Assembly: GCF_002078505.1 (NCBI RefSeq)
Contig: NZ_LUAV01000012.1
Coordinates: 466,057 to 530,056, forward strand
Source of the DNA: Ensifer aridi
GTDB taxonomy: Bacteria; Pseudomonadota; Alphaproteobacteria; Rhizobiales; Rhizobiaceae
Reading direction: 5' to 3'
Length of the DNA: 64,000 bases
Part shown: piece by piece, positions 38,773 through 47,967 of the stretch
Layout: each line of letters starts with the position of its first letter
Position numbering within the stretch: position 1 is the first letter of the stretch
Program-made: the position numbers and the translations under genes
The notes under the pieces: generated by a model
The model's input: only the letters and a program-made list of their open reading frames with translations
What the model was told of the DNA's origin: nothing
The model's database searches: none

Positions 38773-40086
38773 TTACCAGCCGACCGCATCCTTGAACATG
38801 TACCACCAGGAGCCGATCGTCGAGTATTGCGCCCGGAACATCCTCCCGCCGGGGAACGGAAACCAGGGCAGCTTCGCAAAGACGTCGAAGCGGGTCGCGT
38901 CGCCGTCGATCGCTTCGGCAAGAATGCGGCCGAAGAGATGCGAACCCGTGACGCCGTGGCCGCTGTAGCCGTGCGCGAAATAGGTGTTGGCGCCGCTCCG
39001 GCCCATCTGCGGCACGCGCGTGAAGGAGAGTGCGAAGTTGCCGCTCCAGGCATAGTCGATCTTCACGCCCCTGAGGCGCGGGAACACCCTTTCCATATTG
39101 GGCCTGAGCTTGGCCGCGACGTCCGCCGGATCGGTACCGCCATAGACCGTGCCGCCGCCGAAGATCATGCGTTTGTCGGCGGAAAGCCGGAAATAGTCGA
39201 GGATATAGCGCACGTCCTCGACGCACATGTCGCTCGGGATCAGCGAATGGGCGAGTTCCTCGCCGAGTGGCGCTGTGGTGATGATCTGCGTCGAAACGGG
39301 CATGACGCGCGACACGAGCGCCGGCACCGCATCGCCGAGATAGGCGTTTCCGCAGAGCACGACGATGCGAGCGGAGACCTCGCCCTGATCCGTGTAGACT
39401 GTCGGCCGCGCCGCCTCGTGGTCAACACGCGTCACCGGCGATATCTCGTAGATGGTGCCGCCGAGGCTCTCAAAGGCCCGGGCCTCGCCGAGCGCCAGAT
39501 TGAGTGGATGCATGTGGCCGCCGGTGGTGTCGAGCATGCCGCCGCAATAGGCCTCGGAATTGACGAGTTTGCGCAAGGCCTCGCGATCGAGAAGCTGGTG
39601 ATCGTCCATTCCGTATTTGCGCCAGAGCGCCCGCTTTGCCTCGAGCTCCTTCATATGCGCGCCGGTATAGGCGGCGTAGATGTTCCCCGGCTTCAGGTCG
39701 CACTCGATCTGGTATTGGCTGACGAGCCGGCGGATGATCCGCCCGCCCTCCTGCACGAGGCCGCCGATGAAGCGCGCGGCATCCTCGCCGTAGCGGCGCT
39801 CAATCGTCGACAGGCTGGCATTAAGGCCGTTGACGATCTGGCCGCCATTGCGTCCCGAAGCGCCCCAACCCACCTGGGCGCCTTCGACCACGGTGACCTT
39901 GTAGCCCTTTTCGGCGAGATGAATGGCTGTCGACAGGCCGGAATAGCCGGCGCCGACGACGCAGATGTCGGTTTCGGTCCGGCCCTCAAGTTTAACGGGC
40001 GTGCGGATGATGTTGCGGGAGGCCGCGTAATAGCTTGTCGGATAGCGGCCGTCCCCGGCATAGGGTTTCTTCGCGCTTGCCATCAT
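38773..40086 (-). CDS. FAD-dependent amine oxidoreductase (gamma-glutamylputrescine oxidase-like)
   Basis: A 437-residue DAO-family flavoprotein. The dinucleotide fold is DICVVGAGYSGLSTAIHLAEKG near residue 45, then QVGWGASGRNGGQIVNG. A C-terminal GYSGHGVTGSHLFGRILAEA binds the flavin again. The pattern (YPTSYYAASRN start, GASGRNGGQ) is that of PuuB/OrdL-type enzymes that oxidise N-glutamylated or free amines. Start MMASAKKPYAGDG (ATG ending at 40086). It is divergent from a FadR-type regulator. The position beside two polyamine importers suggests amine catabolism. Confidence 0.87.
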   Translation of the reverse strand: MMASAKKPYAGDGRYPTSYYAASRNIIRTPVKLEGRTETDICVVGAGYSGLSTAIHLAEKGYKVTVVEGAQVGWGASGRNGGQIVNGLNASLSTIERRYGEDAARFIGGLVQEGGRIIRRLVSQYQIECDLKPGNIYAAYTGAHMKELEAKRALWRKYGMDDHQLLDREALRKLVNSEAYCGGMLDTTGGHMHPLNLALGEARAFESLGGTIYEISPVTRVDHEAARPTVYTDQGEVSARIVVLCGNAYLGDAVPALVSRVMPVSTQIITTAPLGEELAHSLIPSDMCVEDVRYILDYFRLSADKRMIFGGGTVYGGTDPADVAAKLRPNMERVFPRLRGVKIDYAWSGNFALSFTRVPQMGRSGANTYFAHGYSGHGVTGSHLFGRILAEAIDGDATRFDVFAKLPWFPFPGGRMFRAQYSTIGSWWYMFKDAVGW

Positions 40087-40218
40087 ACGGTTTCCAGAGA
40101 GGCGCTGAGCCGTTCGGTCGGACTTTGCAGGCTGTCGAGCTGTCGGCAGCAGGAGGCATATCGCAAATCTTGCCCCTTGACCATGCGGCGCCCTGGCTGC
40201 CATATTGCTCAGATGTCA

Positions 40219-40232
40219 GACCAATTCTGGTC
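40219..40232. promoter_or_regulatory. Inverted repeat, candidate FadR/GntR operator
   Basis: GACCA-ATTC-TGGTC is a perfect 5-bp inverted repeat with a 4-bp spacer, 13 bp before the regulator ATG (40245) and 133 bp from the divergent oxidase start (40086). Spacing and half-sites resemble FadR-subfamily operators. Autoregulation is inferred. Confidence 0.5.
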
Positions 40233-40244
40233 CCGGAGAACCGG

Positions 40245-40961
40245 ATGCCTCAGCAGGATAGAGCGACGCTGCTACCCTTGCCGCCCCTCGATCGGGCGCA
40301 GCAGGTGATATCCGCGCTTGCCGACTACATCCAGGAAGCCGGCCTGAAACCGGGCGACCGGCTGCCGGCCGAACGCGAGTTGATGACGGCACTTGCCGTC
40401 GGACGCTCGACGGTTCGGGAAGTCCTCAGCCATTTCCAGGCACTCGGCGTCGTCGAGGCGCGCAAAGGCAGCGGCACCTATCTCCTGCGTGCTATTTCCG
40501 GCGCGACCATCCACATGCCGCTGGCGCTCGACACCGAGCATCTGCGCGACGCCCTCCTGCAGACGCTGGAAGTGCGTCGTGGTATCGAGGCCGAGGCCGG
40601 GATGGTGGCGGCTCGCCGTCGCACCGATGCCGACCTCATCAATATCGAGACGAAGCTCGACGAAATGGAACGCGTCCATCTCGCCAAGGGCACCTCCGGC
40701 CCGGAGGACCTCGCCTTTCATCTCGCGATCTACGACGCGACCCACAATCCGCTTTTCCGGCAACTGCTCGAGCAGATGCGTGAGGCCTTCGAGCGCTTCT
40801 GGGAGAAACCGTTCGACCGGCCGGATTTCGCGCGGCGATCCTTTCCGTTTCACCGCACGCTCTTCAACGCGATCGCTGCGCAGGATGCCGACGCCGCGCG
40901 CCAAGAAACACTGAAAATCCTCGCAATCGTCGAGGAAGACATCAAGGAAATGTCCAGATGA
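40245..40961 (+). CDS. GntR/FadR-family transcriptional regulator
   Basis: A 238-residue regulator. The winged helix is KPGDRLPAERELMTALAVGRSTVREVLSHFQALGVVE with the wing RKGSGTYLL, and an all-helical FCD ligand domain follows (EVRRGIEAEAGMVAARR; DLAFHLAIYDATHNPLF; FPFHRTLFNAI, with metal-binding His residues). The start is ATG 40245, preceded by GGAGA. The stop overlaps the next ATG by 4 bp, so the regulator and PLP enzyme are translated together. Confidence 0.92.
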   Translation: MPQQDRATLLPLPPLDRAQQVISALADYIQEAGLKPGDRLPAERELMTALAVGRSTVREVLSHFQALGVVEARKGSGTYLLRAISGATIHMPLALDTEHLRDALLQTLEVRRGIEAEAGMVAARRRTDADLINIETKLDEMERVHLAKGTSGPEDLAFHLAIYDATHNPLFRQLLEQMREAFERFWEKPFDRPDFARRSFPFHRTLFNAIAAQDADAARQETLKILAIVEEDIKEMSR

Positions 40962-42130
40962 ACGACGGCTTCGATCCGTTCGACAGAGCCTCCCTGATCG
41001 TCGCCCATGACGACGGCCACGCCTTCGATGCCGTCGTGCCGCCAATCGTCCAGACGTCGCTTTTCACGTTCAAGGACTATGATGAGATGATCGCCTCCTA
41101 TCGGGGCGAGCGCGTGCGGCCGATCTATACGCGCGGCCTCAACCCTACGGTCCGGGCTTTCGAGGAGATGCTGGCCACGCTTGAAGGTGCGGAGGACGCG
41201 ATCGGCTTTGCGAGCGGCATGTCGGCGATCTCCTCCACCGTCCTCTCCTTTGTCGAGCCGGGCGACCGGATCGTCGCGGTGAAGCATCTCTATCCCGATG
41301 CCTTCCGCCTGTTCGGCACGCATCTGAAGCGCATGCGGGTCGAAGTCACCTATGTCGACGGACGCGACGAGGAAGAGGTCGCCAAAGCGCTCCCCGGTGC
41401 CAAGCTCTTCTACATGGAAAGTCCAACGAGCTGGGTGATGGACACCCACGACGTGGCGGCGCTGACAGCGCTTGCCAAGAAGCAAGGGATCGTCACCGTC
41501 ATCGACAATAGCTGGGCGAGCCCGGTGTTCCAGCAGCCGATTTCGCTCGGTGTCGATCTCGTCATCCATTCCGCCTCAAAATATCTGAGCGGCCATAGTG
41601 ATGTCGTCGCTGGCGTCGTCGCCGGCTCGAAGGAATTGATCGGCCGTATTCGCTCGGAAGCCTATCCCTATCTCGGAGGCAAGCTCTCGCCTTTCGACGC
41701 CTGGCTGCTGATCCGCGGGCTTCGCACCCTGCCGATCCGGATGAAGGCGCATGAGCGCTCGGCGCTCGTCATCGCCCGGCGCTTGGCCGAGCATCCGCTC
41801 GTCGAAGCCGTCTGCCATCCCGGCCTCGGGAACAAGCTGCCGCCCGGCCTTTCGGGCACGTCGGGGCTCTTCTCCTTCGTCTTCCGCGAGAGCGTCGATA
41901 TCCGCCGCTTCGCCGATCACCTCGAATTCTTCAAGCTTGGCGTCTCCTGGGGCGGTCATGAAAGCCTCGTCGTACCTGGCGAAGTCGTCCTCGCGCAGAA
42001 AGCTCAACCCAATTCCGCGGTCGCCTTCGGCATTTCTCCGCGGTCGGTACGGCTCCATGTCGGCCTGGAGGGAACGGAGGCCCTCTGGAGCGATCTCGAA
42101 GCGGCGATCGCCGCCGCTTCGCAAGGCTGA
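40958..42130 (+). CDS. Cys/Met-metabolism PLP enzyme (cystathionine gamma-synthase/beta-lyase family)
   Basis: A 390-residue fold-type I PLP enzyme. PIYTRGLNPTVRAFEEMLATLEGAEDAIGFASGMSAI is the cofactor-phosphate region, FYMESPTSWVMDTHDV and TVIDNSWASPVFQQP hold the Asp, and IHSASKYLSGHSDVVAG the PLP Lys. The family makes or cleaves thioethers or related substrates. It lies inside a FadR-type operon followed by a carbohydrate-type ABC importer, unlike the usual met genes, so its real substrate may not be cystathionine. Overlaps the regulator by 4 bp. Confidence 0.87.
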   Translation: MNDGFDPFDRASLIVAHDDGHAFDAVVPPIVQTSLFTFKDYDEMIASYRGERVRPIYTRGLNPTVRAFEEMLATLEGAEDAIGFASGMSAISSTVLSFVEPGDRIVAVKHLYPDAFRLFGTHLKRMRVEVTYVDGRDEEEVAKALPGAKLFYMESPTSWVMDTHDVAALTALAKKQGIVTVIDNSWASPVFQQPISLGVDLVIHSASKYLSGHSDVVAGVVAGSKELIGRIRSEAYPYLGGKLSPFDAWLLIRGLRTLPIRMKAHERSALVIARRLAEHPLVEAVCHPGLGNKLPPGLSGTSGLFSFVFRESVDIRRFADHLEFFKLGVSWGGHESLVVPGEVVLAQKAQPNSAVAFGISPRSVRLHVGLEGTEALWSDLEAAIAAASQG

Positions 42131-42167
42131 CGAACAAGCAACCAGCGAGAACAAAAGGGAACAAAAA

Positions 42168-43430
42168 ATGAGGAAACTGATCACAGCTACCCTGCTCGCC
42201 ACGCTGATGGCCGGCAGCGCCCTTGCCGACACGAAGCTCCAGCTCGTCGAGGTCATCACCAGCCCTGAGCGGACCGAAACGCTGAAATCGATCGTTGCCA
42301 AATTCGAGGCGGCGAACCCCGGCACGACCGTCGAGATCATTTCGCTCCCCTGGGGCGAAGCCTTCCAGAAATTCGCGACCATGGTCTCCGCCGGCGAAAT
42401 CCCGGACGTCATGGAGATGCCGGACACCTGGTTGTCGCTCTATGCCAATAACGGCATGCTCGAAAGCCTTGAGCCCTACCTCGCCAAGTGGGAACACACC
42501 TCGGGCCTCACCGAACGCGCGCTCGAGCTCGGCCGCGACGTCAACGACACCGCCTATATGCTGCCCTACGGCTTCTATCTTCGGGCGATGTTCTACAACA
42601 AGAAGCTGCTTTCGGAGGCCGGTGTCGCCGAGCCGCCGAAAACGATGGACGATTTCGTCAAGGCTTCCGAAGCGGTGTCCAAGCTCCCGGGCAAGGCCGG
42701 CTACTGCCTGCGCGGCGGCCCGGGCGGGCTCAACGGCTGGGTGATGTTCGCCGCGACGATGGCCGGCGACAACGAGTTCTTCAATGAGGACGGCACCTCG
42801 ACGATGAACAGTGAGGGCTGGGTCAAGGGCCTTACCTGGGTCATCGACCTCTACAAGAAGGGACTGGCGCCCAAGGACAGCGTCAACTGGGGCTTCAATG
42901 AGATCGTCGCCGGCTTCTATAGCGGTACCTGTGCCTTCCTCGACCAGGACCCGGATGCGCTGATCGCGATCGCGGAGCGTATGAAGCCCGAAGACTTCGG
43001 CGTCACCACCATGCCCAAGGGCCCGAGCGGCAAGACCTTCCCCACGATCGGCTATGCCGGCTGGTCTATGCTGTCCGCCAGTCAGAACAAGGATCTCTCC
43101 TGGAAGCTGATCGAGACGCTTGAAGGGCCGGAGGGCAATATCGAGTGGAACAAGCGAACCGGCGCACTGCCGGTCCACAAGTCGGCCGAGAACGACCCCT
43201 TCTATTCGAGCCCGCAGTTCAAGGGCTGGTTCGATGAACTCGCCGACAAGGACGCCATTCCGACGGTCATGCCGACCTATCTCGAAGAGTTCGCCTTCTT
43301 CAAGGACTCGCTCGCGATCAAGACCAGCCAGGAGGCGCTTCTCGGCGACATCACGCCGGAAGAGCTCGCCAATCAATGGGCCGACTACCTGACCAAGGCT
43401 CAGCAGAAATATCTGGCGAGCAAGAAATAA
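42168..43430 (+). CDS. ABC transporter substrate-binding protein (carbohydrate uptake, CUT1 type)
   Basis: A 420-residue periplasmic binding protein. The signal peptide MRKLITATLLATLMAGSALA precedes DTKLQLVEVITSPERTETL. The class pattern W-G-E-A-F-Q-K-F-A-T-M-V-S-A-G-E-I-P-D-V is present, as in MalE/UgpB relatives. Start at ATG 42168 fits the signal peptide. It is 37 bp after the PLP enzyme and followed by two permeases and an ATPase, a complete CUT1-type importer. The ligand is unknown, and the amine/sulfur context hints it may not be a sugar. Confidence 0.9.
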   Translation: MRKLITATLLATLMAGSALADTKLQLVEVITSPERTETLKSIVAKFEAANPGTTVEIISLPWGEAFQKFATMVSAGEIPDVMEMPDTWLSLYANNGMLESLEPYLAKWEHTSGLTERALELGRDVNDTAYMLPYGFYLRAMFYNKKLLSEAGVAEPPKTMDDFVKASEAVSKLPGKAGYCLRGGPGGLNGWVMFAATMAGDNEFFNEDGTSTMNSEGWVKGLTWVIDLYKKGLAPKDSVNWGFNEIVAGFYSGTCAFLDQDPDALIAIAERMKPEDFGVTTMPKGPSGKTFPTIGYAGWSMLSASQNKDLSWKLIETLEGPEGNIEWNKRTGALPVHKSAENDPFYSSPQFKGWFDELADKDAIPTVMPTYLEEFAFFKDSLAIKTSQEALLGDITPEELANQWADYLTKAQQKYLASKK

Positions 43431-43521
43431 CGCCACAGAGGGCGGCGGCGTTCGCGCCGCCCCCTGCTCGACAGGGCGAAAGACAAGGCACGCCAAGCGC
43501 GACGAAGAGGAACTCCGATCG

Positions 43522-44454
43522 ATGGACTATGCCGTACGCCCGGGTCTGCCGGCGGTCCGCCCGCCGCTGATGAAGCGCATCGCGGATGCCTCTGCTCCCT
43601 ATCTCTACACCGCGCCGGCACTGATCCTGATCGTCACGGTGATGCTGGTGCCGCTGGTGCTCGGCGTCTCCTATGCTTTCCGCGACGTCCAGCTCCTCAA
43701 TCCCTTTTCCGGCGCCTTCATTGGGCTGGATCATTTCCGGGCTCTCTCTCAGGACGAGGCCTTCTTCCGCTCGCTCAGAAACACCCTCTGGTGGACCGGT
43801 GCATCGGTTCTTCTGCAGTTCGCCTTCGGCCTCGTCCTGGCGCTGCTGCTCGATAAGCCGTTTCGCGGCCGTGCGATCGCTCAGGCCCTCGTTTTCCTAC
43901 CCTGGGCGGTTCCGAGCTTCCTTGCCGGCCTCAACTGGGCCTGGCTCTTCAACCCCGTCGTCGGACCGTTGCCGCATTGGCTCTACGCGCTCGGGATCAT
44001 GAGCCAGCCGGCCAACATCCTCTCCGATCCGCAGCTTGCCATGTGGGGGCCGATCGTCGCCAATATCTGGTGGGGCATTCCCTTCTTCGCGATCACGCTC
44101 CTGGCCGCGCTGCAGGCGATCCCGCGCGACCTCTACGAAGCCGCGAGCATCGACGGAGCGGGAGCGTTCCAGCGCTTCCTCTCGATCACGCTTCCCTTCC
44201 TGGCGCCGACGATCGCGATCACCATTCTGCTCCGTACCGTATGGATCTCGAACTTCGCCGATCTCATCATCGTCATGACCAATGGCGGCCCGGCCGATAG
44301 GACCCAGATTGTCGCCAGCTACATCTTCACCCAGGCGTTCAAGCGGCTCGACTTCGGCTATGCCTCGGCGGTCGCGCTGGTGTTGCTCGCACTGCTCCTC
44401 GCCTATTCGCTGCTGATCGTCATCTTGAGACAGTGGCTCCTGAGCAAGGATTGA
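43522..44454 (+). CDS. ABC transporter permease (MalF/UgpA type)
   Basis: A 310-residue permease of the CUT1 type, with six spans and the coupling loop DLYEAASIDGAGAFQRFLSITLPFL. It starts MDYAVRPGLPAVRPPLMKR; the next Met (43570) is also possible. It is 91 bp after the binding-protein gene and 4 bp before the second permease. Confidence 0.92.
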   Translation: MDYAVRPGLPAVRPPLMKRIADASAPYLYTAPALILIVTVMLVPLVLGVSYAFRDVQLLNPFSGAFIGLDHFRALSQDEAFFRSLRNTLWWTGASVLLQFAFGLVLALLLDKPFRGRAIAQALVFLPWAVPSFLAGLNWAWLFNPVVGPLPHWLYALGIMSQPANILSDPQLAMWGPIVANIWWGIPFFAITLLAALQAIPRDLYEAASIDGAGAFQRFLSITLPFLAPTIAITILLRTVWISNFADLIIVMTNGGPADRTQIVASYIFTQAFKRLDFGYASAVALVLLALLLAYSLLIVILRQWLLSKD

Positions 44455-44458
44455 ACCG

Positions 44459-45292
44459 ATGCGCGTAAAGCCAGCCCTCCTCACCATGGCGCACCGCCTG
44501 GCGATCCTCGCCTATATTGCCTTCGCGCTCTTTCCGCTCTTCTGGCTGCTAAAAGTGGCGGTGACGCCGAACGACCTGCTCTATTCCGAGGGAATCCGCC
44601 TCTGGCCGTCGAGGGCGAGCCTCGAACATTTCGATTTCGTGCTCAGGCACAGCGCCTTCCCGGTCTTCTTCCGCAATAGCCTGATCGTCTCCGGCTCGAC
44701 CGCCGTCGTGGTGACGATCCTTGCTTCGCTCTCCGGCTATGCGCTCTCGCGTTTCCGATTCCGTGGCAAATACTGGCTGGTCACGCTGATGCTGCTGACC
44801 CAGATGTTCCCCCTGGTGATGCTGGTTGCCCCGATTTTCAAGATCCTCTCGCCACTGGGGCTCACCAACAGCTTGACCGGACTCGTCATCGTCTACACCG
44901 CCTTCAACGTGCCCTTTGCAACGTTCCTAATGCAGTCCTTCTTCGACGGCATTCCGAGGGATCTCGAAGAGGCGGCGATGATCGATGGGGCCACGCAATT
45001 CGTCGCCTTCCGCCAGATCATCCTCCCGCTGACGTTGCCCGGCATCGCCGCGACCCTCGGTTTCGTCTTCACCGCCGCCTGGAGCGAACTGCTCTTCTCG
45101 CTGATGCTCATCTCCGGCAACGAGCAGGCGACCTTCCCGGTCGGGCTTCTGTCCTTCGTCTCGAAATTCTCGGTCGACTTCGGTCAGATGATGGCTGCCG
45201 GCGTGCTCGCGCTGATCCCGGCCTGCCTCTTCTTCCTGCTCATTCAACGCTATCTCGTCCAGGGCCTCACGGCCGGTGCGGTCAAAGGCTGA
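44459..45292 (+). CDS. ABC transporter permease (MalG/UgpE type)
   Basis: A 277-residue permease with six spans and the EAA loop DLEEAAMIDGATQFVAFRQIILPLT near the C-terminal half. Starts at 44459 (MRVKPALLTMAHRLAIL). It pairs with the previous permease. The ATPase starts 10 bp later. Confidence 0.92.
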   Translation: MRVKPALLTMAHRLAILAYIAFALFPLFWLLKVAVTPNDLLYSEGIRLWPSRASLEHFDFVLRHSAFPVFFRNSLIVSGSTAVVVTILASLSGYALSRFRFRGKYWLVTLMLLTQMFPLVMLVAPIFKILSPLGLTNSLTGLVIVYTAFNVPFATFLMQSFFDGIPRDLEEAAMIDGATQFVAFRQIILPLTLPGIAATLGFVFTAAWSELLFSLMLISGNEQATFPVGLLSFVSKFSVDFGQMMAAGVLALIPACLFFLLIQRYLVQGLTAGAVKG

Positions 45293-45302
45293 GGATCACG
45301 CT

Positions 45303-46370
45303 ATGGCTTCCATCGATATCGCCAATATCCAGAAATCCTACGGCGTCCACCCGGTTCTGCATGACGTCGACCTCAATATCCGCGACGGCGAATTCGTCGT
45401 GCTCGTCGGCCCCTCCGGCTGCGGCAAGTCGACCCTCCTGCGCATGATCGCGGGGCTCGAAAGCGTCACTGCCGGAGAAATCCGCATTGCCGGCAAACGG
45501 GTGAACGAGCTTGCGCCGAAGGACCGCGACATCGCCATGGTGTTCCAGTCCTATGCGCTCTATCCGCATATGTCCGTCGCAAAGAATATGAGCTACAGCC
45601 TTCGACTGAGGAAGACGCCGAAAGAGAGGATTACGGCCGTGGTCGTAGGCGCTGCAGCCAAGCTCGGTCTCGAGCCGCTCATGGAGCGCCGTCCACGCGC
45701 ACTTTCCGGCGGCCAACGCCAACGCGTCGCCATGGGCCGCGCCATCGTGCGCCAGCCGAAGGCGTTCCTCTTCGACGAGCCACTGTCGAACCTCGATGCG
45801 CGCTTGCGCGAACAGATGCGCGCCGAGATCAAGAAACTGCACAAGGACTTGGGCGCGACATCGATTTATGTCACGCACGACCAGATCGAGGCCATGACGC
45901 TTGCCGATCGCATCGTCGCCATGAACGCCGGTGTGGTGCAGCAGGTGGGAAGCCCGCTCGATCTCTATGATCGTCCCGCCAATCTCTTCGTCGCCGGCTT
46001 CATCGGCTCGCCCGGCATGAACTTCTTCGAGGGAACGTATCATGGCGGCGCCACGCCTCTTTTCGAGATCGAGGGCGGGGTGCATATTCCACTCGACGCG
46101 CCCGCGCCCCTTCCCGAAGGCGCCGCCGCCACGCTCGGCATTCGTCCGGAACACGTTGTGCTTGCCGGCCACGGGCCGCAAACGCTTCTCGCTACCGTCG
46201 ATCTGGTCGAGCCGACCGGCTTCGGCATCATCCTGCACCTGTCACTCGGGCGGGCCGGCTTCAAGGCCTTTACCAACGACCGCTCGTTCCTCACGGCTTC
46301 CGGCACGATCCCCGTTCGTTTCCCCACGCACCAACTGCATTTCTTCGATGGCGAAGGCAGACGCGTCTGA
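45303..46370 (+). CDS. ABC transporter ATPase (MalK/UgpC type)
   Basis: A 355-residue ATPase with Walker A VGPSGCGKSTLLRMIAGLES, signature ALSGGQRQRVAMGRAI, Walker B FLFDEPLSNLDARLREQ and switch His in YVTHDQIEAM. A C-terminal regulatory/TOBE domain (LGIRPEHVVLAGHGP) typical of MalK/UgpC follows. Start MASIDIANIQKSYG at 45303, with GAGGAT ahead. Last gene of the importer. Confidence 0.93.
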   Translation: MASIDIANIQKSYGVHPVLHDVDLNIRDGEFVVLVGPSGCGKSTLLRMIAGLESVTAGEIRIAGKRVNELAPKDRDIAMVFQSYALYPHMSVAKNMSYSLRLRKTPKERITAVVVGAAAKLGLEPLMERRPRALSGGQRQRVAMGRAIVRQPKAFLFDEPLSNLDARLREQMRAEIKKLHKDLGATSIYVTHDQIEAMTLADRIVAMNAGVVQQVGSPLDLYDRPANLFVAGFIGSPGMNFFEGTYHGGATPLFEIEGGVHIPLDAPAPLPEGAAATLGIRPEHVVLAGHGPQTLLATVDLVEPTGFGIILHLSLGRAGFKAFTNDRSFLTASGTIPVRFPTHQLHFFDGEGRRV

Positions 46371-46563
46371 CGCCGCCCGGAAGACCGCTGCCCGGCGCCT
46401 ACTTCGAAGAGGCGATTGACTTCTCTCCCCCGAGGACTAGCTTCTTCTTTGTCGCAAGTATCAACCGCCTCGGCGCGCCAATCCTCGAGAGAAGCAAGCA
46501 CCGCCAACGCCACCATTTGACGATATTCTTCCTTTGCCCCGCGCCGAGCGAAATTGAGGAAGT

Positions 46564-46953
46564 ATGATGCGAAACCTTGTTGTTGCCCTGTCTTTTTCGG
46601 CACTCGTTCTCTGTCCGGCCGCGGGCCTTGCCCAGGAGGGCGATGCCGAAGCCGGCGCCACCGTCTTCAAGAAATGCGCGACCTGTCACGTTGTCGACAA
46701 GGACCAGAACAAGGTCGGACCGTCGCTCCAGGGCGTCATCGGCAGAACGGCCGGAACTCACCCGGATTTCAAGTACTCGCAAGCCATGGTCGAGGCGGGT
46801 AAGGGCGGCCTCGTCTGGGACGACGCGACGTTGAGCGACTATCTCCGTAATCCCAAGGCCAAGGTCAAGGGCACCAAGATGGTCTTCCCCGGCCTCAAGA
46901 AGGACGAGGAGATCGCCAACGTGATTGCCTATCTCAAACAACACCCGAAATAG
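46564..46953 (+). CDS. Class I cytochrome c (c2 type)
   Basis: A 129-residue exported cytochrome. A signal peptide (MMRNLVVALSFSALVLCPAAGLAQ) is followed by the haem site KCATCH, with the Met ligand in KGTKMVFPG about 60 residues later and a WDDATLSDYLRNPK segment typical of c2-type carriers. Two adjacent ATGs (46564, 46567) could start it. It lies about 140 bp ahead of the terminal-oxidase genes on the same strand, so it probably feeds electrons to that oxidase. Confidence 0.92.
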   Translation: MMRNLVVALSFSALVLCPAAGLAQEGDAEAGATVFKKCATCHVVDKDQNKVGPSLQGVIGRTAGTHPDFKYSQAMVEAGKGGLVWDDATLSDYLRNPKAKVKGTKMVFPGLKKDEEIANVIAYLKQHPK

Positions 46954-47091
46954 GAGCTACCCTCGGGATGGGAGAAATCCACGCCTTCCCGATGATTTGC
47001 CAGTATTTTCCGTTCGTGCAATAATTGTGATCGGAACGCTGCGGATTGCGCATTCGTCTCACGGCCGATCATGGCGAGGAGGGGACAGAAA

Positions 47092-47934
47092 ATGGCCGTG
47101 GTTGTAATTCTGGTTCTGTTGGCCGTCGGATCGGTGTTGTTCCATTTGTTGAGTCCTTGGTGGTGGACACCAATCGCCTCCAACTGGAATTACATAGACA
47201 ATACCATCATCATAACATTCTGGATCACCGGCATCGCCTTCACCGCCGTCGTCCTGTTCATGGCCTATTGCGTGCTGCGCTTCCGCCACCGACCCGGCAA
47301 CACCGCGGCCTACGAGCCCGAGAACAAGAAGCTCGAAGGTTGGCTGGCGACGAGCACGACGCTTGGCGTCGCCGCAATGCTGGCGCCTGGCCTGTTCGTC
47401 TGGAACCAGTTCATCACCGTGCCGCAGGATGCAGCGGAAGTGGAAGTCATCGGCCAGCAATGGCTGTGGAGCTTCCGCCTCCCTGGCGCAGACGGAAAGC
47501 TCGGAACGACGGAGACGCGCAATATCGCGCCTGAAAATTCGCTCGGCCTCAATCGGAACGACACCGCCAGCCTCGACGACGTCATCATCGAGGGCGGCGA
47601 GCTTCACCTTCCTGTCGGCAAACCGGTCAAGGTCGTGCTCCGGTCCGTCGATGTGCTGCACGACTTTTACGTGCCGGAGTTTCGCGCCAAGATGGATATG
47701 ATCCCCGGCATGGTGACCTACTTCTGGCTCACCCCGACGCGGACGGGAACCTTTGAAATCCTTTGCGCGGAACTCTGCGGCGTCGGCCATCCGCAGATGC
47801 GCGGCACCGTCGTGGTCGACACCGAGGAAGACTATCAGACCTGGCTCGCCGAGCAGCAGACCTTTTCGCAACTATCCGCATCGTCCGAAACAAGCCCGGC
47901 GGCAACTGCGATTACCGCCTCAGCGGCGCAGTAG
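47092..47934 (+). CDS. coxB: Cytochrome c oxidase subunit II
   Basis: A 280-residue subunit II with two N-terminal spans (MAVVVILVLLAVGSVLFHLL; IITFWITGIAFTAVVLFMAY). The periplasmic cupredoxin domain carries the CuA ligands: His in VLHDFYVPEF, then the C-AEL-C motif ILCAELCGVGHPQM with its His and Met. There is no fused cytochrome c domain. The start at 47092 follows a strong AGGAGGGG site, so an upstream in-frame ATG at 47071 is not favoured. The tail is Ser/Ala-rich. First of a five-gene oxidase operon. Confidence 0.95.
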   Translation: MAVVVILVLLAVGSVLFHLLSPWWWTPIASNWNYIDNTIIITFWITGIAFTAVVLFMAYCVLRFRHRPGNTAAYEPENKKLEGWLATSTTLGVAAMLAPGLFVWNQFITVPQDAAEVEVIGQQWLWSFRLPGADGKLGTTETRNIAPENSLGLNRNDTASLDDVIIEGGELHLPVGKPVKVVLRSVDVLHDFYVPEFRAKMDMIPGMVTYFWLTPTRTGTFEILCAELCGVGHPQMRGTVVVDTEEDYQTWLAEQQTFSQLSASSETSPAATAITASAAQ

Positions 47935-47967
47935 GAGGCGCCGTGGAGTAGCAACCTGGGAGGGCAT

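Noticed and set aside
38488..40308. 606-codon plus-strand frame
   Set aside because: Antisense to the FAD oxidoreductase, which carries the full flavin-binding motifs.
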